Translations under genes and position numbers: made by a program
Shown here: one piece after another, positions 28,701-36,787 of the stretch
Layout: every line of letters starts with the position of its first letter
Numbering within the stretch: the stretch's first letter is position 1
Assembly: GCF_010747415.1 (NCBI RefSeq)
Contig: NZ_JAAGNZ010000001.1
Span: 496,001-560,000 of the forward strand
Reading direction: 5' to 3'
Source: Spirosoma agri
GTDB lineage: Bacteria; Bacteroidota; Bacteroidia; Cytophagales; Spirosomataceae
DNA: 64,000 bases
Notes under the pieces: generated by a model
Seen by the model: only the letters and a program-made list of their open reading frames with translations
The model's database searches: none
What the model was told of the DNA's origin: nothing

Positions 28701-29192
28701 AACGACTACGCAGGTAAAAAAATCAGTGATCTGCTGGACGAAGATCAACTGAAACAGGCTATTGTCAAGCAATCGTTCATGAGCAACTCGGTACTGTTGA
28801 TCAACGATGGGAAAGGGAAGCTGACGTTGCAGGTGCTGCCTGCTGAAGCCCAGTTCTCGCCGATGTGCAGTGCAACCTTTCTGGATTACGACGGTGACGG
28901 TCATACTGATCTAGTACTGGCCGGAAACTTTTTTGATGTGCTTCCCGAAATAGGCCGTTATGATGCCAGTTATGGAGTCGTTCTGCGCAATGAAGGGAAA
29001 GCCAATGGGCATTCGGTGACGTATACATCGATAAATCCGGCGGTATCCGGTTTCTTTGTGCGGGGCCAGGTCCGGCGCATGAAACGCCTGGCGCAGGGAC
29101 AACTGATTCTGGCCAAGAACAACGACCGCGCTCAAGTATTTACGCTCAAGGCACCCACTCCCAACGGCGCTAAAGCCGCTGTAACCCAATAA
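25740..29192 (+). CDS. FG-GAP/VCBS and ASPIC-UnbV (CRTAC1-like) lipoprotein, paralog 1
   Basis: An 1150-residue lipoprotein (lipobox ILLFGC, Cys16) built from FG-GAP/VCBS propeller repeats. I count 13 calcium-type loops of the form DxDxDGxxD, for example DVNNDGLSD, DYDRDGDLD and DADGDGDLD. Seven come before and six after an ASPIC/UnbV domain at about residues 540-620 (NAIGARVFVYQ ... VVVIWPDDRMQTL). This predicts two calcium-binding propellers joined by the ASPIC module. CRTAC1-type proteins are extracellular, and their bacterial role is not established. The frame also allows GTG at 25734; ATG 25740 sets the cleaner signal peptide. A paralog follows 48 bp downstream. Confidence 0.92.
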   Translation: MRISLFFLAVILLFGCHSEQPNPADSLFQKLSPDETQIHFANTVTDDKEFNIFNYRNFYNGGGVAIGDVNNDGLSDVLLIANMGDNKLFLNKGKLTFEDITTKAGVAGQRAWSTGATFADVNGDGLLDLYVCNAGIRPGDKRGNELFINNGVGPNGVPTFTERAAEYGLVDGGFSTHAAFFDYDRDGDLDMYLLNNSFMPVGRLVYANIREQRDSLGGHKLFRNMTVERGAVKAGKMPSTVFKDVSEEAGIYGSLIGFGLGITIGDVNEDNWPDIYISNDFYERDYLYINNQDGTFRESIKESMPHTSLSSMGADVADINNDGRLDIFITDMLPGNDRRLKKTSTFESHDLEQIKAGRDFHYQIMQNMLHLNQGNQPGNAGLPVFSDIARFAGIQATDWSWGALIFDMDNDGLKDVFVANGIAKDVTDQDFVNFLADRENMAQIARQRSFNFKEFLDKAPSEAVPNYAFHNEGNLQFVNKAVDWGLSEPDFSNGAAYGDLDNDGDLELIVNNVNAPVAIYQNRSVENLKTNYLKVKLDGKGLNRNAIGARVFVYQHDASDKPQMQLLQQMPNRGFQSSVDLNMVFGLGNQPQLDSVVVIWPDDRMQTLQRPKANQMLTLRQQDATQIWKPVRTTQTPIFQDNTTKSGLNFVHKESPFVDYNRDALVKQQFSTQGPALATGDVNGDGLDDVFFGGASGQPHRLFVQQGGRFVDKTPLAIRQDTTYEAVDAVLFDADKDNDLDLYVVSGSNEFGAEADELLDRLYINDGEGAFTRSESGLPNLRASGSCVTAADYDQDGDIDLFVGSRMIPGQYGVNPASYLLTNDGTGNFKNYTKRILPDVDQLGMVTSATWADLNGDRYPELIVVGDWEPIRIFENKHGKLSQNAEMTIVNAAGESPKTNGWWNCVTAGDADGDGDLDLVIGNLGQNSRIRATQTIPAELYVSDFDHNGTMEQIINCADETGELYPMVLKSELQKEMPSIKKKFVKFNDYAGKKISDLLDEDQLKQAIVKQSFMSNSVLLINDGKGKLTLQVLPAEAQFSPMCSATFLDYDGDGHTDLVLAGNFFDVLPEIGRYDASYGVVLRNEGKANGHSVTYTSINPAVSGFFVRGQVRRMKRLAQGQLILAKNNDRAQVFTLKAPTPNGAKAAVTQ

Positions 29193-29240
29193 ACAATTGA
29201 TGCTGTCGCTAAGCAGACACGTGTCAATGACTTACCTACA

Positions 29241-32200
29241 ATGAAACAAATTGGTTTATTGATACTGGTCAGTAGTGTACTACTGACTGGTTGTAATTCA
29301 CTCAAGTCAGAAAAGCCGCTTTTTCAAGCCCTTGATTCAACCCAGACGGGTGTTGGTTTCGTGAACCATCTCGTGCCGTCGGAGAAATTGAACATACTCG
29401 ATTACCTGTACTTCTACAACGGGGGCGGTGTATCCGCGGGCGATATTAACAATGATGGACTAACGGACCTGTATTTTGTCTCGAACCAGGGGAAGAATAA
29501 GCTTTACCTCAACAAAGGCAATTTCAAGTTTGAGGATATAACCGCCAAAGCAGGTGTTGAAGGGTTTTCGGACTGGCAGACTGGTTCAACAATGGTAGAT
29601 ATTAACGGCGACGGATTCCTTGATATCTACGTCTGCGCTGTTGGGAACTTCCGGGGGCTTGAAGGCGCGAACGAATTGTATATCAATAACGGTGACAACA
29701 CATTCACCGAAAAAGCAGCCGACTACGGGCTCGACTTTACAGGCTTCTCCACCCAAGCTGCTTTCTTCGATTATGACCACGATGGCGATCTGGATTGCTA
29801 CCTGCTTAATCATGCTGTGCACACGTCCCGCAGTTATGACCGCGTTTCGGCCCGTAATCTGCGCCACAACGAGTCCGGTGATTATCTATACGAAAATCAA
29901 TTGATAACTAAAGCCGGGAAAGCACCGGCGGGGAAAACGGCCCGTTTTGTCAATGTAAGCGAAAAGGCCGGCATCTACGGGGCTGCTATGGGTTATGGCT
30001 TAGGCATAGCAGTTGCCGATCTGAATAACGATGGTTGGGAAGACTTATACGTTTCAAACGATTTCCACGAGGACGACTATTATTACATCAACAATCAGAA
30101 TGGCACGTTCACGGAGAGCGTCCGAAAAGCGTTTCAGCATACCAGCCGGTTTTCGATGGGAAACGACGTGGCCGATGTAAACAACGATGGCTTTGCCGAC
30201 ATTATGACACTCGACATGTACCCGGAAGACGAAGTCGTCGAAAAGTCATCGCTTGGTGAAGACCCACTCGATATTTACTTCTACAAGCTGGCCTACGGTT
30301 ACATGAACCAATATAGCCGGAACTGCCTTCAACTGAATTTGTCGGGGAAGAAGTTTATGGATATTGGGTCTATGGCGGGCGTGGCGGCTACGGACTGGAG
30401 CTGGTCACCGCTGTTGGCTGATTACGACAACGATGGCATAAAAGACTTGTTTGTGGCTAACGGTATTGTTCACCGACCCAATAACCTGGATTATGTAAAG
30501 TTTGCCGCTGATGATTCGTTGCGGTATGCGATGGAAACGTCGCGTTCGCTCGACAACCGGGCTGTCAAGCTTATGCCCGAAGGTAAGGTACATAATTATC
30601 TGTACCGGGGAACATCAACCTTACAGTTTGAAGACAAGTCTACCGCCTGGGGTTTCCAAACCCCCAACTTTTCGAATGGGGCGGCTTACGCGGACCTGGA
30701 CAATGACGGCGATCTGGATCTGATTACGAACAACATTGACGACCCGGCGGGATTGTATCGAAACGATGCCAATGAGGTCTTTCCAAATAACAAGCATCTG
30801 ACCATTAAGCTGAAAGGGGATGCGCCAAATACGTTTGGCGTAGGAGCGAAGGTGATTCTCAAGTACAACGACACGACGCTTGTCCAACAGCTGATGCCAA
30901 CGCGAGGGTTTGAGTCGTCGGTTGCGCCCGAATTGTTGTTTGGTATCGGACAACATGATTCGGTCGATTCCCTTATTGTCATCTGGCCGAACCAGCAGAT
31001 GGAAATTCAGCGGAATGTAAAGGCTAACCAAACAATCACGTTACAGCAAGCCAAAGCGAAGCTGGATGGAAAAAACTTCCGCTACACGGCTCCCGCAGTC
31101 TCTCCGCTGTTTGCTGATATAACCGCGAACGATTCGATCCCTTACAAGCACAAAGAAAACAAGGAGTATTTCGATTTTGTGCGTGAGCCCTTGATGCCGT
31201 TTGAACTATCGACCGAAGGACCGCATCTGGCCGTTGGTGACGTAAACGGCGACGGACTGGAGGACATGTATGCGGGTGGTGCCAAATGGCAGGTTGGAAG
31301 CTTATTGATCCAGCAGCCTGACGGACGCTTCAAATCGTCTGTTCAGCCGGCATTTATCACTGATTCTACGTATGAAGACGTGGATGCTGTATTCTTCGAT
31401 GCGGATGGTGACAAGGATCTGGATCTGTATGTCGTATCGGGTGGTAACGAGTTCTATGATAAAATGCCCGAACAGTTCGACCGGCTCTACCTGAACGATG
31501 GCCGGGGGGAATTCAGCCGGGCTCCCAGTGCACTTCCGCCGATGTATGACAGCAAAAGCTGCGTCCGACCTGTTGATGTCGATAAGGATGGCGATCTGGA
31601 TTTGTTTGTGGGTGGTCGCGTAATGGGTTTCAATTACGGTAAATCGCCAAACTCGTACTTATTGATTAACGATGGGAAAGGCCATTTTTCAGATCAAACC
31701 GACAAACGGGCTACTGGCCTTCGGAAAGCAGGCATGATTACCGACGCCGTATGGGCTGATTACGACGGTGATAAAGACCCCGATTTGATCGTAGCCGGCG
31801 ATTGGATGCCTCTTAAGATCTTTATCAATGATAAAGGTAAACTCTCGGAAATCGGCCCAATCACCGAAGGGGAGACGCCCCTGAACGGCTTTTTTCAGCG
31901 CATCATTGCCGCTGACTTTGATCGCGATGGTGATATTGACCTGATGGCGGGCAATCTGGGTACGAACACAAAATTTCGCAAAAGACCAGATTCACAGCTA
32001 CGGATGTGGGTAAAAGATGTTGACAATAACCAGACGACGGAGCAAATTATTGCCTACAACCGGGGCAACGACTGGTATCCCCTGGCGTTCAAAGATGAAC
32101 TGGGCAAGCAGATGCCCGGAGTAATCAATAAGCGCTTTACCGATTACGTATCATTTGCCGGAAAACCGCTGAATAATGTATTAACCGACAGTGAATTGAA

Positions 32201-32612
32201 GGATGCCGATGAACTGACCGTCAATCAGTTTGCGTCGGTTTATCTGGAAAATAAAAACGGCAAATTCGTTGTTCATGAACTTCCTATGATGGCGCAGGTG
32301 TCGAAATTGTTTGCGTTACAAGCGATCGATATTGATCATGATGGTGATCTGGATGTGCTAGGGGGTGGCAATTTCTACAACGTCAGCACGTATCAGGGAC
32401 GGTACGATGCCAGTTACGGGCTAGTACTGAAAAATGACGGCAAAGGCCATTTCACAGCCTTGTCACCAGTCGATACCGGGTTCTTGCTCAACGGTGAGAT
32501 TCGGGATATTCGTCCATTGCAAACCGCACAGGGACCACTGATCGTGGTCGCCAGAAATGGAGCAGGTCTGCAATTGTTTAAGCCGTTAGATTCAGGGAAA
32601 CCAGCTTTCTAA
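29241..32612 (+). CDS. FG-GAP/VCBS and ASPIC-UnbV (CRTAC1-like) lipoprotein, paralog 2
   Basis: A 1123-residue lipoprotein (lipobox VLLTGC, Cys18), colinear with the preceding gene along its whole length. Both open with a segment containing DYLYFYNGGGVSAGDINNDG or its counterpart, and both end with a YDASYG(V/L)VL(R/K)N block. It also has 13 DxDxDG-type loops, seven before and six after the ASPIC/UnbV domain (about 528-596, FGVGAKVILKY ... LIVIWPNQQMEIQ). It was clearly made by an old tandem duplication, as the sequences have diverged widely between the motifs. It is probably exposed on the cell surface and co-transcribed with paralog 1. No enzymatic activity is predicted. Confidence 0.92.
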   Translation: MKQIGLLILVSSVLLTGCNSLKSEKPLFQALDSTQTGVGFVNHLVPSEKLNILDYLYFYNGGGVSAGDINNDGLTDLYFVSNQGKNKLYLNKGNFKFEDITAKAGVEGFSDWQTGSTMVDINGDGFLDIYVCAVGNFRGLEGANELYINNGDNTFTEKAADYGLDFTGFSTQAAFFDYDHDGDLDCYLLNHAVHTSRSYDRVSARNLRHNESGDYLYENQLITKAGKAPAGKTARFVNVSEKAGIYGAAMGYGLGIAVADLNNDGWEDLYVSNDFHEDDYYYINNQNGTFTESVRKAFQHTSRFSMGNDVADVNNDGFADIMTLDMYPEDEVVEKSSLGEDPLDIYFYKLAYGYMNQYSRNCLQLNLSGKKFMDIGSMAGVAATDWSWSPLLADYDNDGIKDLFVANGIVHRPNNLDYVKFAADDSLRYAMETSRSLDNRAVKLMPEGKVHNYLYRGTSTLQFEDKSTAWGFQTPNFSNGAAYADLDNDGDLDLITNNIDDPAGLYRNDANEVFPNNKHLTIKLKGDAPNTFGVGAKVILKYNDTTLVQQLMPTRGFESSVAPELLFGIGQHDSVDSLIVIWPNQQMEIQRNVKANQTITLQQAKAKLDGKNFRYTAPAVSPLFADITANDSIPYKHKENKEYFDFVREPLMPFELSTEGPHLAVGDVNGDGLEDMYAGGAKWQVGSLLIQQPDGRFKSSVQPAFITDSTYEDVDAVFFDADGDKDLDLYVVSGGNEFYDKMPEQFDRLYLNDGRGEFSRAPSALPPMYDSKSCVRPVDVDKDGDLDLFVGGRVMGFNYGKSPNSYLLINDGKGHFSDQTDKRATGLRKAGMITDAVWADYDGDKDPDLIVAGDWMPLKIFINDKGKLSEIGPITEGETPLNGFFQRIIAADFDRDGDIDLMAGNLGTNTKFRKRPDSQLRMWVKDVDNNQTTEQIIAYNRGNDWYPLAFKDELGKQMPGVINKRFTDYVSFAGKPLNNVLTDSELKDADELTVNQFASVYLENKNGKFVVHELPMMAQVSKLFALQAIDIDHDGDLDVLGGGNFYNVSTYQGRYDASYGLVLKNDGKGHFTALSPVDTGFLLNGEIRDIRPLQTAQGPLIVVARNGAGLQLFKPLDSGKPAF

Positions 32613-32637
32613 CTGAGTTTTGTCTGGTAATTTCCCT

Positions 32638-32645
32638 TAATTTTG
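32638..32645 (+). promoter_or_regulatory. Candidate -7 box TAATTTTG
   Basis: TAnnTTTG match 60 bp upstream of the PAP2/haloperoxidase-like gene, with TTTTG 15 bp before it. The spacing is short of the usual 19-20. Confidence 0.4.
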
Positions 32646-32704
32646 TAAGTACAGAACAGTTTATAGTTGATCTGTAACACCGTACTAACTTGCTATTCTG
32701 AACT

Positions 32705-34060
32705 ATGAACGTACCGTTTCGATTCAGTTTCCTGCTGGCGATCCTGCTTGTTGCGTTTGCCGGATGCCAGAAGTCTTCTTCTCCTGTCGAATACAACGCC
32801 AAAGCGGCTAATCCTGAATACTACAATTCGGCTCTGAACAAACTGACGCAGGTTGTCATTCACGATATTTTTTCGCCCCCCGTTGCCAGTCGAATTTATG
32901 CCTATGCCAACCTGGCTGGCTATGAAGCACTCGCTCCATTCGATGCTCAGTATGAATCGCTGGGCGGAAAACTGAAGCGCTTTCAGGCGAGTCCAAAGCC
33001 GGAACCCGGCAAGGAGTATTGTTTCCCACTGGCCAGCACGCACGCATTCCTGACCGTGGCCCGCGCGCTCACGTTTTCAGTCGAATACTATGATGAATTT
33101 GAAAAAACGTTTTATGAGCAATACAAAAAAGATGGTGTGCCCGATGAGGTATATGATCGGTCCATGGCGTATGGTGAAACGGTAGCCAAACACATTCTGG
33201 ATTATGCTGCGAAGGATAACTACAAACAAACGCGTGGCTTCAAGCATACGGTGACCAACGAAGAGGGAACCTGGGTGCCAACGCCACCGGCTTACATGGA
33301 CGCTGCAGAGCCTCAATGGAACAAAATTCGTTGCTGGGCCATGGATACGTGTAGTCAGTTTATGCCGCCCCGCCCCTTTCCGTTTAGCTTAGTGAAAGGA
33401 AGTCCATACGAAAAAGAACTGGATGAAGTCTATCAGGTTGGGAAGAATCTGGATAAACAGAAACAGGACATCGCCTATTTCTGGGATGACAATGCCTTCG
33501 TTATGAACGTGGCTGGACACGTCATGTATGCCAGCAAGAAAATGACGCCCGGTGGTCACTGGCTGGGTATTGCCCAAACGGTGGGTCGTAAAAAGAAATT
33601 AACCATGATACAAATGGTTGAAGCCTACGCGTTAACGTCATTTGCCCTGACCGATGGATTTATCTCCTGCTGGGATGAGAAATACCGGACAAAAACGGTT
33701 CGGCCCGAAACGGTTATCAATAAGTCGATTGATCCGAAATGGACGCCATTTCTGCAAACACCCCCATTCCCTGAATATCCCAGCGGCCACAGCGTAATTT
33801 CAACGGCAGCGGCTACCGTACTAACAAACCTGATCGGGGACAATATTACCTTCACTGATTCAACGGAGTTTCAGTATGGTCACGGCGTTCGGTCATTCAA
33901 ATCATTTCGGGATGCCGCTAATGAAGCCTCAATAAGTCGTATGTATGGTGGTATTCACTATCGATCGGCTCTGGAGAATGGACAGGTAGAAGGCGAACAG
34001 GTTGGCAAGTGGGTCATCCAGAAAATTCGCGCCCGTAAGTCGGCTGTGGCTAGTCGGTAG
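32705..34060 (+). CDS. Vanadium-haloperoxidase/PAP2-like lipoprotein
   Basis: A 451-residue lipoprotein (lipobox AFAGC, Cys21) of the PAP2 superfamily branch shared by vanadium chloroperoxidases and acid phosphatases. The three oxyanion-binding motifs are present: K326-x6-R333-P334, P359-S360-G361-H362, and S411-R412-x5-H418. The last motif normally ends in Asp three residues after the His, but here residue 422 is Ala. H418, which would bind vanadate or form the phospho-intermediate, and H362 are both kept. It could be a haloperoxidase or a phosphatase. It belongs with the SusC/SusD and CRTAC1-like genes upstream and has its own candidate promoter. A strong terminator follows. Confidence 0.88.
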   Translation: MNVPFRFSFLLAILLVAFAGCQKSSSPVEYNAKAANPEYYNSALNKLTQVVIHDIFSPPVASRIYAYANLAGYEALAPFDAQYESLGGKLKRFQASPKPEPGKEYCFPLASTHAFLTVARALTFSVEYYDEFEKTFYEQYKKDGVPDEVYDRSMAYGETVAKHILDYAAKDNYKQTRGFKHTVTNEEGTWVPTPPAYMDAAEPQWNKIRCWAMDTCSQFMPPRPFPFSLVKGSPYEKELDEVYQVGKNLDKQKQDIAYFWDDNAFVMNVAGHVMYASKKMTPGGHWLGIAQTVGRKKKLTMIQMVEAYALTSFALTDGFISCWDEKYRTKTVRPETVINKSIDPKWTPFLQTPPFPEYPSGHSVISTAAATVLTNLIGDNITFTDSTEFQYGHGVRSFKSFRDAANEASISRMYGGIHYRSALENGQVEGEQVGKWVIQKIRARKSAVASR

Positions 34061-34076
34061 GCGATTAAACGTCCAT

Positions 34077-34112
34077 AAAAAAAGAACCGTTTTTTTAGGC
34101 GGTTCTTTTTTT
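34077..34112. terminator. Strong intrinsic terminator
   Basis: Perfect 13-bp inverted repeat (34077-34089 and 34100-34112), A-run on the left and T-run on the right, 17 bp after the PAP2-like gene. Confidence 0.9.
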
Positions 34113-34155
34113 GTAACTGGCAAATTATAGGTTCACCACTACTTCATCGCTTCCC

Positions 34156-34821
34156 ATGCTATCACGTTTACTACCGTTATTTCTGCTGATCTTACTGGTA
34201 TCGGAAACAAAGCTCTTAGCGCAATCGTCGAAAGATTCAGTGCGCACCCGGGCGGAACAGAATCGAATTACTTATCGCGCGCTGAGTCGGTCACCGGAAG
34301 ATTCAACGCGGTCGGTATTTAATTTCAAAGCCGCTCCCTGGTATGTTCGATCGACCCCGTTCCTGGTATATACGGGTGCGGGTAAATCGAGAGATCGCAT
34401 AGGCCAGAGCATTGAAATCGGTAAAACATTCAACGTGATCGATCTGGGTATCGCGTTCGGCCGAAATACCCTACGACCTGATTCTACGCTTTTTCTGGAA
34501 GGTCGGGTTACGATGGACGTGGCGAACTATGGTGTTTTTGCCAACGAGATGACCATTGGCGCCGGTCGGGTTTTCGATCAGCAGGGGAGTTTGATGCTGG
34601 AATTGACCTACAACATTATCGCGCAGATCGCTCCCCGCTTAGCTATCGGCCTGACAACGGGCTACTACGATTTCAGCAACGAAACCACCGACTCATCCAA
34701 AACATTCTACGGCATCTGTATCCGGTATGGCCTCTTGCGGACAGATTCGGGTTCGCTGGTTCGGATTGGCCGCACCCGGTTAGGACGTACAGGCCGGTCG
34801 GGTCACGGTCATGGTCGGTAA
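34156..34821 (+). CDS. Exported hypothetical protein, possibly a small outer-membrane barrel
   Basis: A 221-residue protein with a clear signal peptide (MLSRLLPLFLLILLVSET, cleavage near LLAQ). No family is recognised. The mature part alternates short hydrophobic stretches in beta-strand style (TPFLVYTGAG, LFLEGRVTMDVANYG, LMLELTYNII, LAIGLTTGYYDF), suggesting a small barrel or beta-sandwich. The C-terminus is basic and rich in Gly and His (GHGHGR). It lies just downstream of the PAP2-like gene but beyond a strong terminator, so membership of that locus is uncertain. It is convergent with the next gene, with only 3 bp between them. Confidence 0.7.
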   Translation: MLSRLLPLFLLILLVSETKLLAQSSKDSVRTRAEQNRITYRALSRSPEDSTRSVFNFKAAPWYVRSTPFLVYTGAGKSRDRIGQSIEIGKTFNVIDLGIAFGRNTLRPDSTLFLEGRVTMDVANYGVFANEMTIGAGRVFDQQGSLMLELTYNIIAQIAPRLAIGLTTGYYDFSNETTDSSKTFYGICIRYGLLRTDSGSLVRIGRTRLGRTGRSGHGHGR

Positions 34822-34824
34822 GCG

Positions 34825-35436
34825 TTACGATTCAGGGGCATCGAGCTGACGCTGTAAGGTCTGTAAATTGCCAATGATTGCTTCCAGGCGCTCCGTTTCT
34901 TTTTGCAGATTCCGTTTGCCAAGAACGAAATAAGCATACAACATCCAGGCTACATAGGGGATTAATACTACAACGCGGCCCAGCCAGGAGAAATAGCCTA
35001 AAATCTCAATAAAATAGAGCGCAAACGCGCCATTGAGAAGCAGGAAGTAAATGGGCCCATTGAATCGAATCATGCGTTTTCGAAAGGCATAGTAGCGTTG
35101 CCATTGTGAAAGATGCTCGGCAATCGGAGCCGTTATATCGATCCGGCGTAACCAGTTGTAGGTGCTTAGGTTAATAATGCCCTGTACAGCTGGTATAAGC
35201 GCAATCAGAATAACGGCACCATACGTTAACGAGGACTGAAACGTAATACCACTGAAAAAACCAATCCAGATAATGCCAACGGGTGTTAACAAAAGGGCTA
35301 TGGCAGACATTAATTGCGTTCGTTCCAGTTTTCGCTGGTGACCGTCATTCGTTTTCTTTAATTCGGCACTGGTAAAATCGGCTGGTCGAATGGTTTGTTG
35401 TTGCCAGACTCGCTTGAGGTTTTCAAAGTCGTCCAT
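34825..35436 (-). CDS. Membrane protein downstream of ECF sigma factor, candidate anti-sigma
   Basis: A 203-residue membrane protein. The N-terminal cytosolic part (MDDFENLKRVWQQQTIRPAD, then a charged stretch to about residue 45) precedes two predicted helices (about 50-95) and two more (about 125-175). A coiled-coil-like tail follows (KETERLEAIIGNLQTLQRQL). The longer frame up to 35514 is inside the sigma-factor gene; ATG 35436 is the natural start and overlaps the sigma stop by 14 bp, implying translational coupling. Its position directly after an ECF sigma gene suggests an anti-sigma role. I see no zinc-finger anti-sigma motif, so this is inference. Confidence 0.75.
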   Translation of the reverse strand: MDDFENLKRVWQQQTIRPADFTSAELKKTNDGHQRKLERTQLMSAIALLLTPVGIIWIGFFSGITFQSSLTYGAVILIALIPAVQGIINLSTYNWLRRIDITAPIAEHLSQWQRYYAFRKRMIRFNGPIYFLLLNGAFALYFIEILGYFSWLGRVVVLIPYVAWMLYAYFVLGKRNLQKETERLEAIIGNLQTLQRQLDAPES

Positions 35437-35917
35437 ATCGATGATAGATGTCGGTGAGTTGTTGCTTGATCCGGTGAATTTTGACGCGCAGATTACCGTC
35501 CGAAATACCGGCAATCTGCGCTATTTCTGTGTAAGGCGTGTCTTCCAGAACGAGCGAAATGATGAGCCGATCGGTTTCGGCGAGTTGGCTGATGCATTTG
35601 TAGAGCAGGTTAATCTGCTGGTCTAGCTCGCCTGTCTCTTCCGCGATCTGTTCGCTATGATGCGTTTGGAGCGCATCCGTAGGGCGATGCCGGGCCGTTC
35701 TTAAATGATTCAGGCATGTATTGACGGCAATTCGATACAGCCAGGTACTCACCAGCGACTCGCCCTTAAATTTTGCCAGGTTTTGCCACACCTTCACAAA
35801 CGTCTCTTGAGCAAGATCCTGCGCCTGTGCATAGTCGCCGGTATAGCCTAAGCATAGTTTCAGCACTTTGGGATAATACGTTTGGTGCAGCGTATCGAAG
35901 TCCGTAAGTAGGGCCAT
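35423..35917 (-). CDS. ECF-type RNA polymerase sigma factor
   Basis: A 164-residue sigma-70 family ECF regulator. Region 2 is TYYPKVLKLCLGYTGDYAQA then AQDLAQETFVKVWQNL (about 10-50), including the -10 recognition helix WLYRIAVNTCLNHLR. Region 4 is about 105-160 (ETDRLIISLVLEDTPYTEIA, then ISDGNLRVKIHRIKQQL). The open frame extends to 36016, overlapping the hydrolase gene, but ATG 35917 gives the normal ECF start. It is the second gene of a three-gene minus-strand operon: hydrolase, sigma, membrane protein. It probably controls its own operon and an unknown regulon. Confidence 0.92.
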   Translation of the reverse strand: MALLTDFDTLHQTYYPKVLKLCLGYTGDYAQAQDLAQETFVKVWQNLAKFKGESLVSTWLYRIAVNTCLNHLRTARHRPTDALQTHHSEQIAEETGELDQQINLLYKCISQLAETDRLIISLVLEDTPYTEIAQIAGISDGNLRVKIHRIKQQLTDIYHRYGRL

Positions 35918-35930
35918 ACGATTCCGAGAA

Positions 35931-36785
35931 TTAATTAGCCCTTTGTAGAAAGTGATCGATCTGCTGATAAAACCACTGCGGATCGTCGTACATAATGAAA
36001 TGCTTCGTCTGGGCAACCGCTATCGTTTTGTGGCCTAGCTGTTTGTACTGTTCCGTCAAAATTCGCTCGCTCGTTGCCTGGCTATTAAAATACAAACTTC
36101 CCAAAACGAGCGTTGGCGACTGGATACGAGCAATGTCATTTCGAAGGTCTGTCAGGCTCATCTCAACAAGCGTATAGCCAAGTGTTCGGCGGTCGCTCAG
36201 CGCCGACCAGCGGGCAATTTGCCGCGCTCTTGTCGTATCACTCACCTGCGTAAGCATCGACTTAACCATATTGGTTTCGTAATTGCCGTTTGGCAGGTTC
36301 ACAAAATTCTGCGCCACGACGTCGGCATTATACATCGGATTTTTTCGGAGCGAATCCGCGTTCGTCGCCGGATTCATCATCGCGGAAATAAACGGTACGC
36401 CATCAACACAAATGAGCTTACTAACCAGCGACGGCTCTCTGCTGCTCACCCAAAGGCTCATGAAGGCCCCAAGACTATGACCCATGAGAATTGGTTGACG
36501 TAATTTTTTTGTCTTGATGTACTGGATAATCTCGTCGCGCACTGTCGCCAGTACCGGGTTCTTAATGGCTGGAACGCCCGCAAAACCAGGTAGCGTCAGC
36601 ACATGGCATTCATACCGATCTTTCAAGTGGTCTACTGTTTCATTCCAGACCTCCCCACTACAGGAATAGCCAGGAATAAGCAGAATCGGCTGTCCTTTAC
36701 CGACGACAACGACGCTGAATGATGTTGGCTGAGCAACACTGAATCGAGCGACAAGCAGTAATGCTAAAAACAAGAACGTTTTCAT
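35931..36785 (-). CDS. Exported alpha/beta hydrolase
   Basis: A 284-residue alpha/beta-hydrolase with signal peptide MKTFLFLALLLVARFSVAQ. The nucleophile elbow is GHSLGAF (Ser104). The oxyanion region is ILLIPGYSCSGEVW, and the catalytic His lies in QTKHFIMYDDP (about 263). I do not see the usual Asp after strand 6 (the segment reads LVLGSLYFNSQ), so the acid may sit elsewhere. It is the first gene of an operon with an ECF sigma factor (13 bp between stop and start). An imperfect 92-bp inverted repeat lies immediately upstream. The substrate is unknown. Confidence 0.85.
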   Translation of the reverse strand: MKTFLFLALLLVARFSVAQPTSFSVVVVGKGQPILLIPGYSCSGEVWNETVDHLKDRYECHVLTLPGFAGVPAIKNPVLATVRDEIIQYIKTKKLRQPILMGHSLGAFMSLWVSSREPSLVSKLICVDGVPFISAMMNPATNADSLRKNPMYNADVVAQNFVNLPNGNYETNMVKSMLTQVSDTTRARQIARWSALSDRRTLGYTLVEMSLTDLRNDIARIQSPTLVLGSLYFNSQATSERILTEQYKQLGHKTIAVAQTKHFIMYDDPQWFYQQIDHFLQRAN

Positions 36786-36787
36786 AA

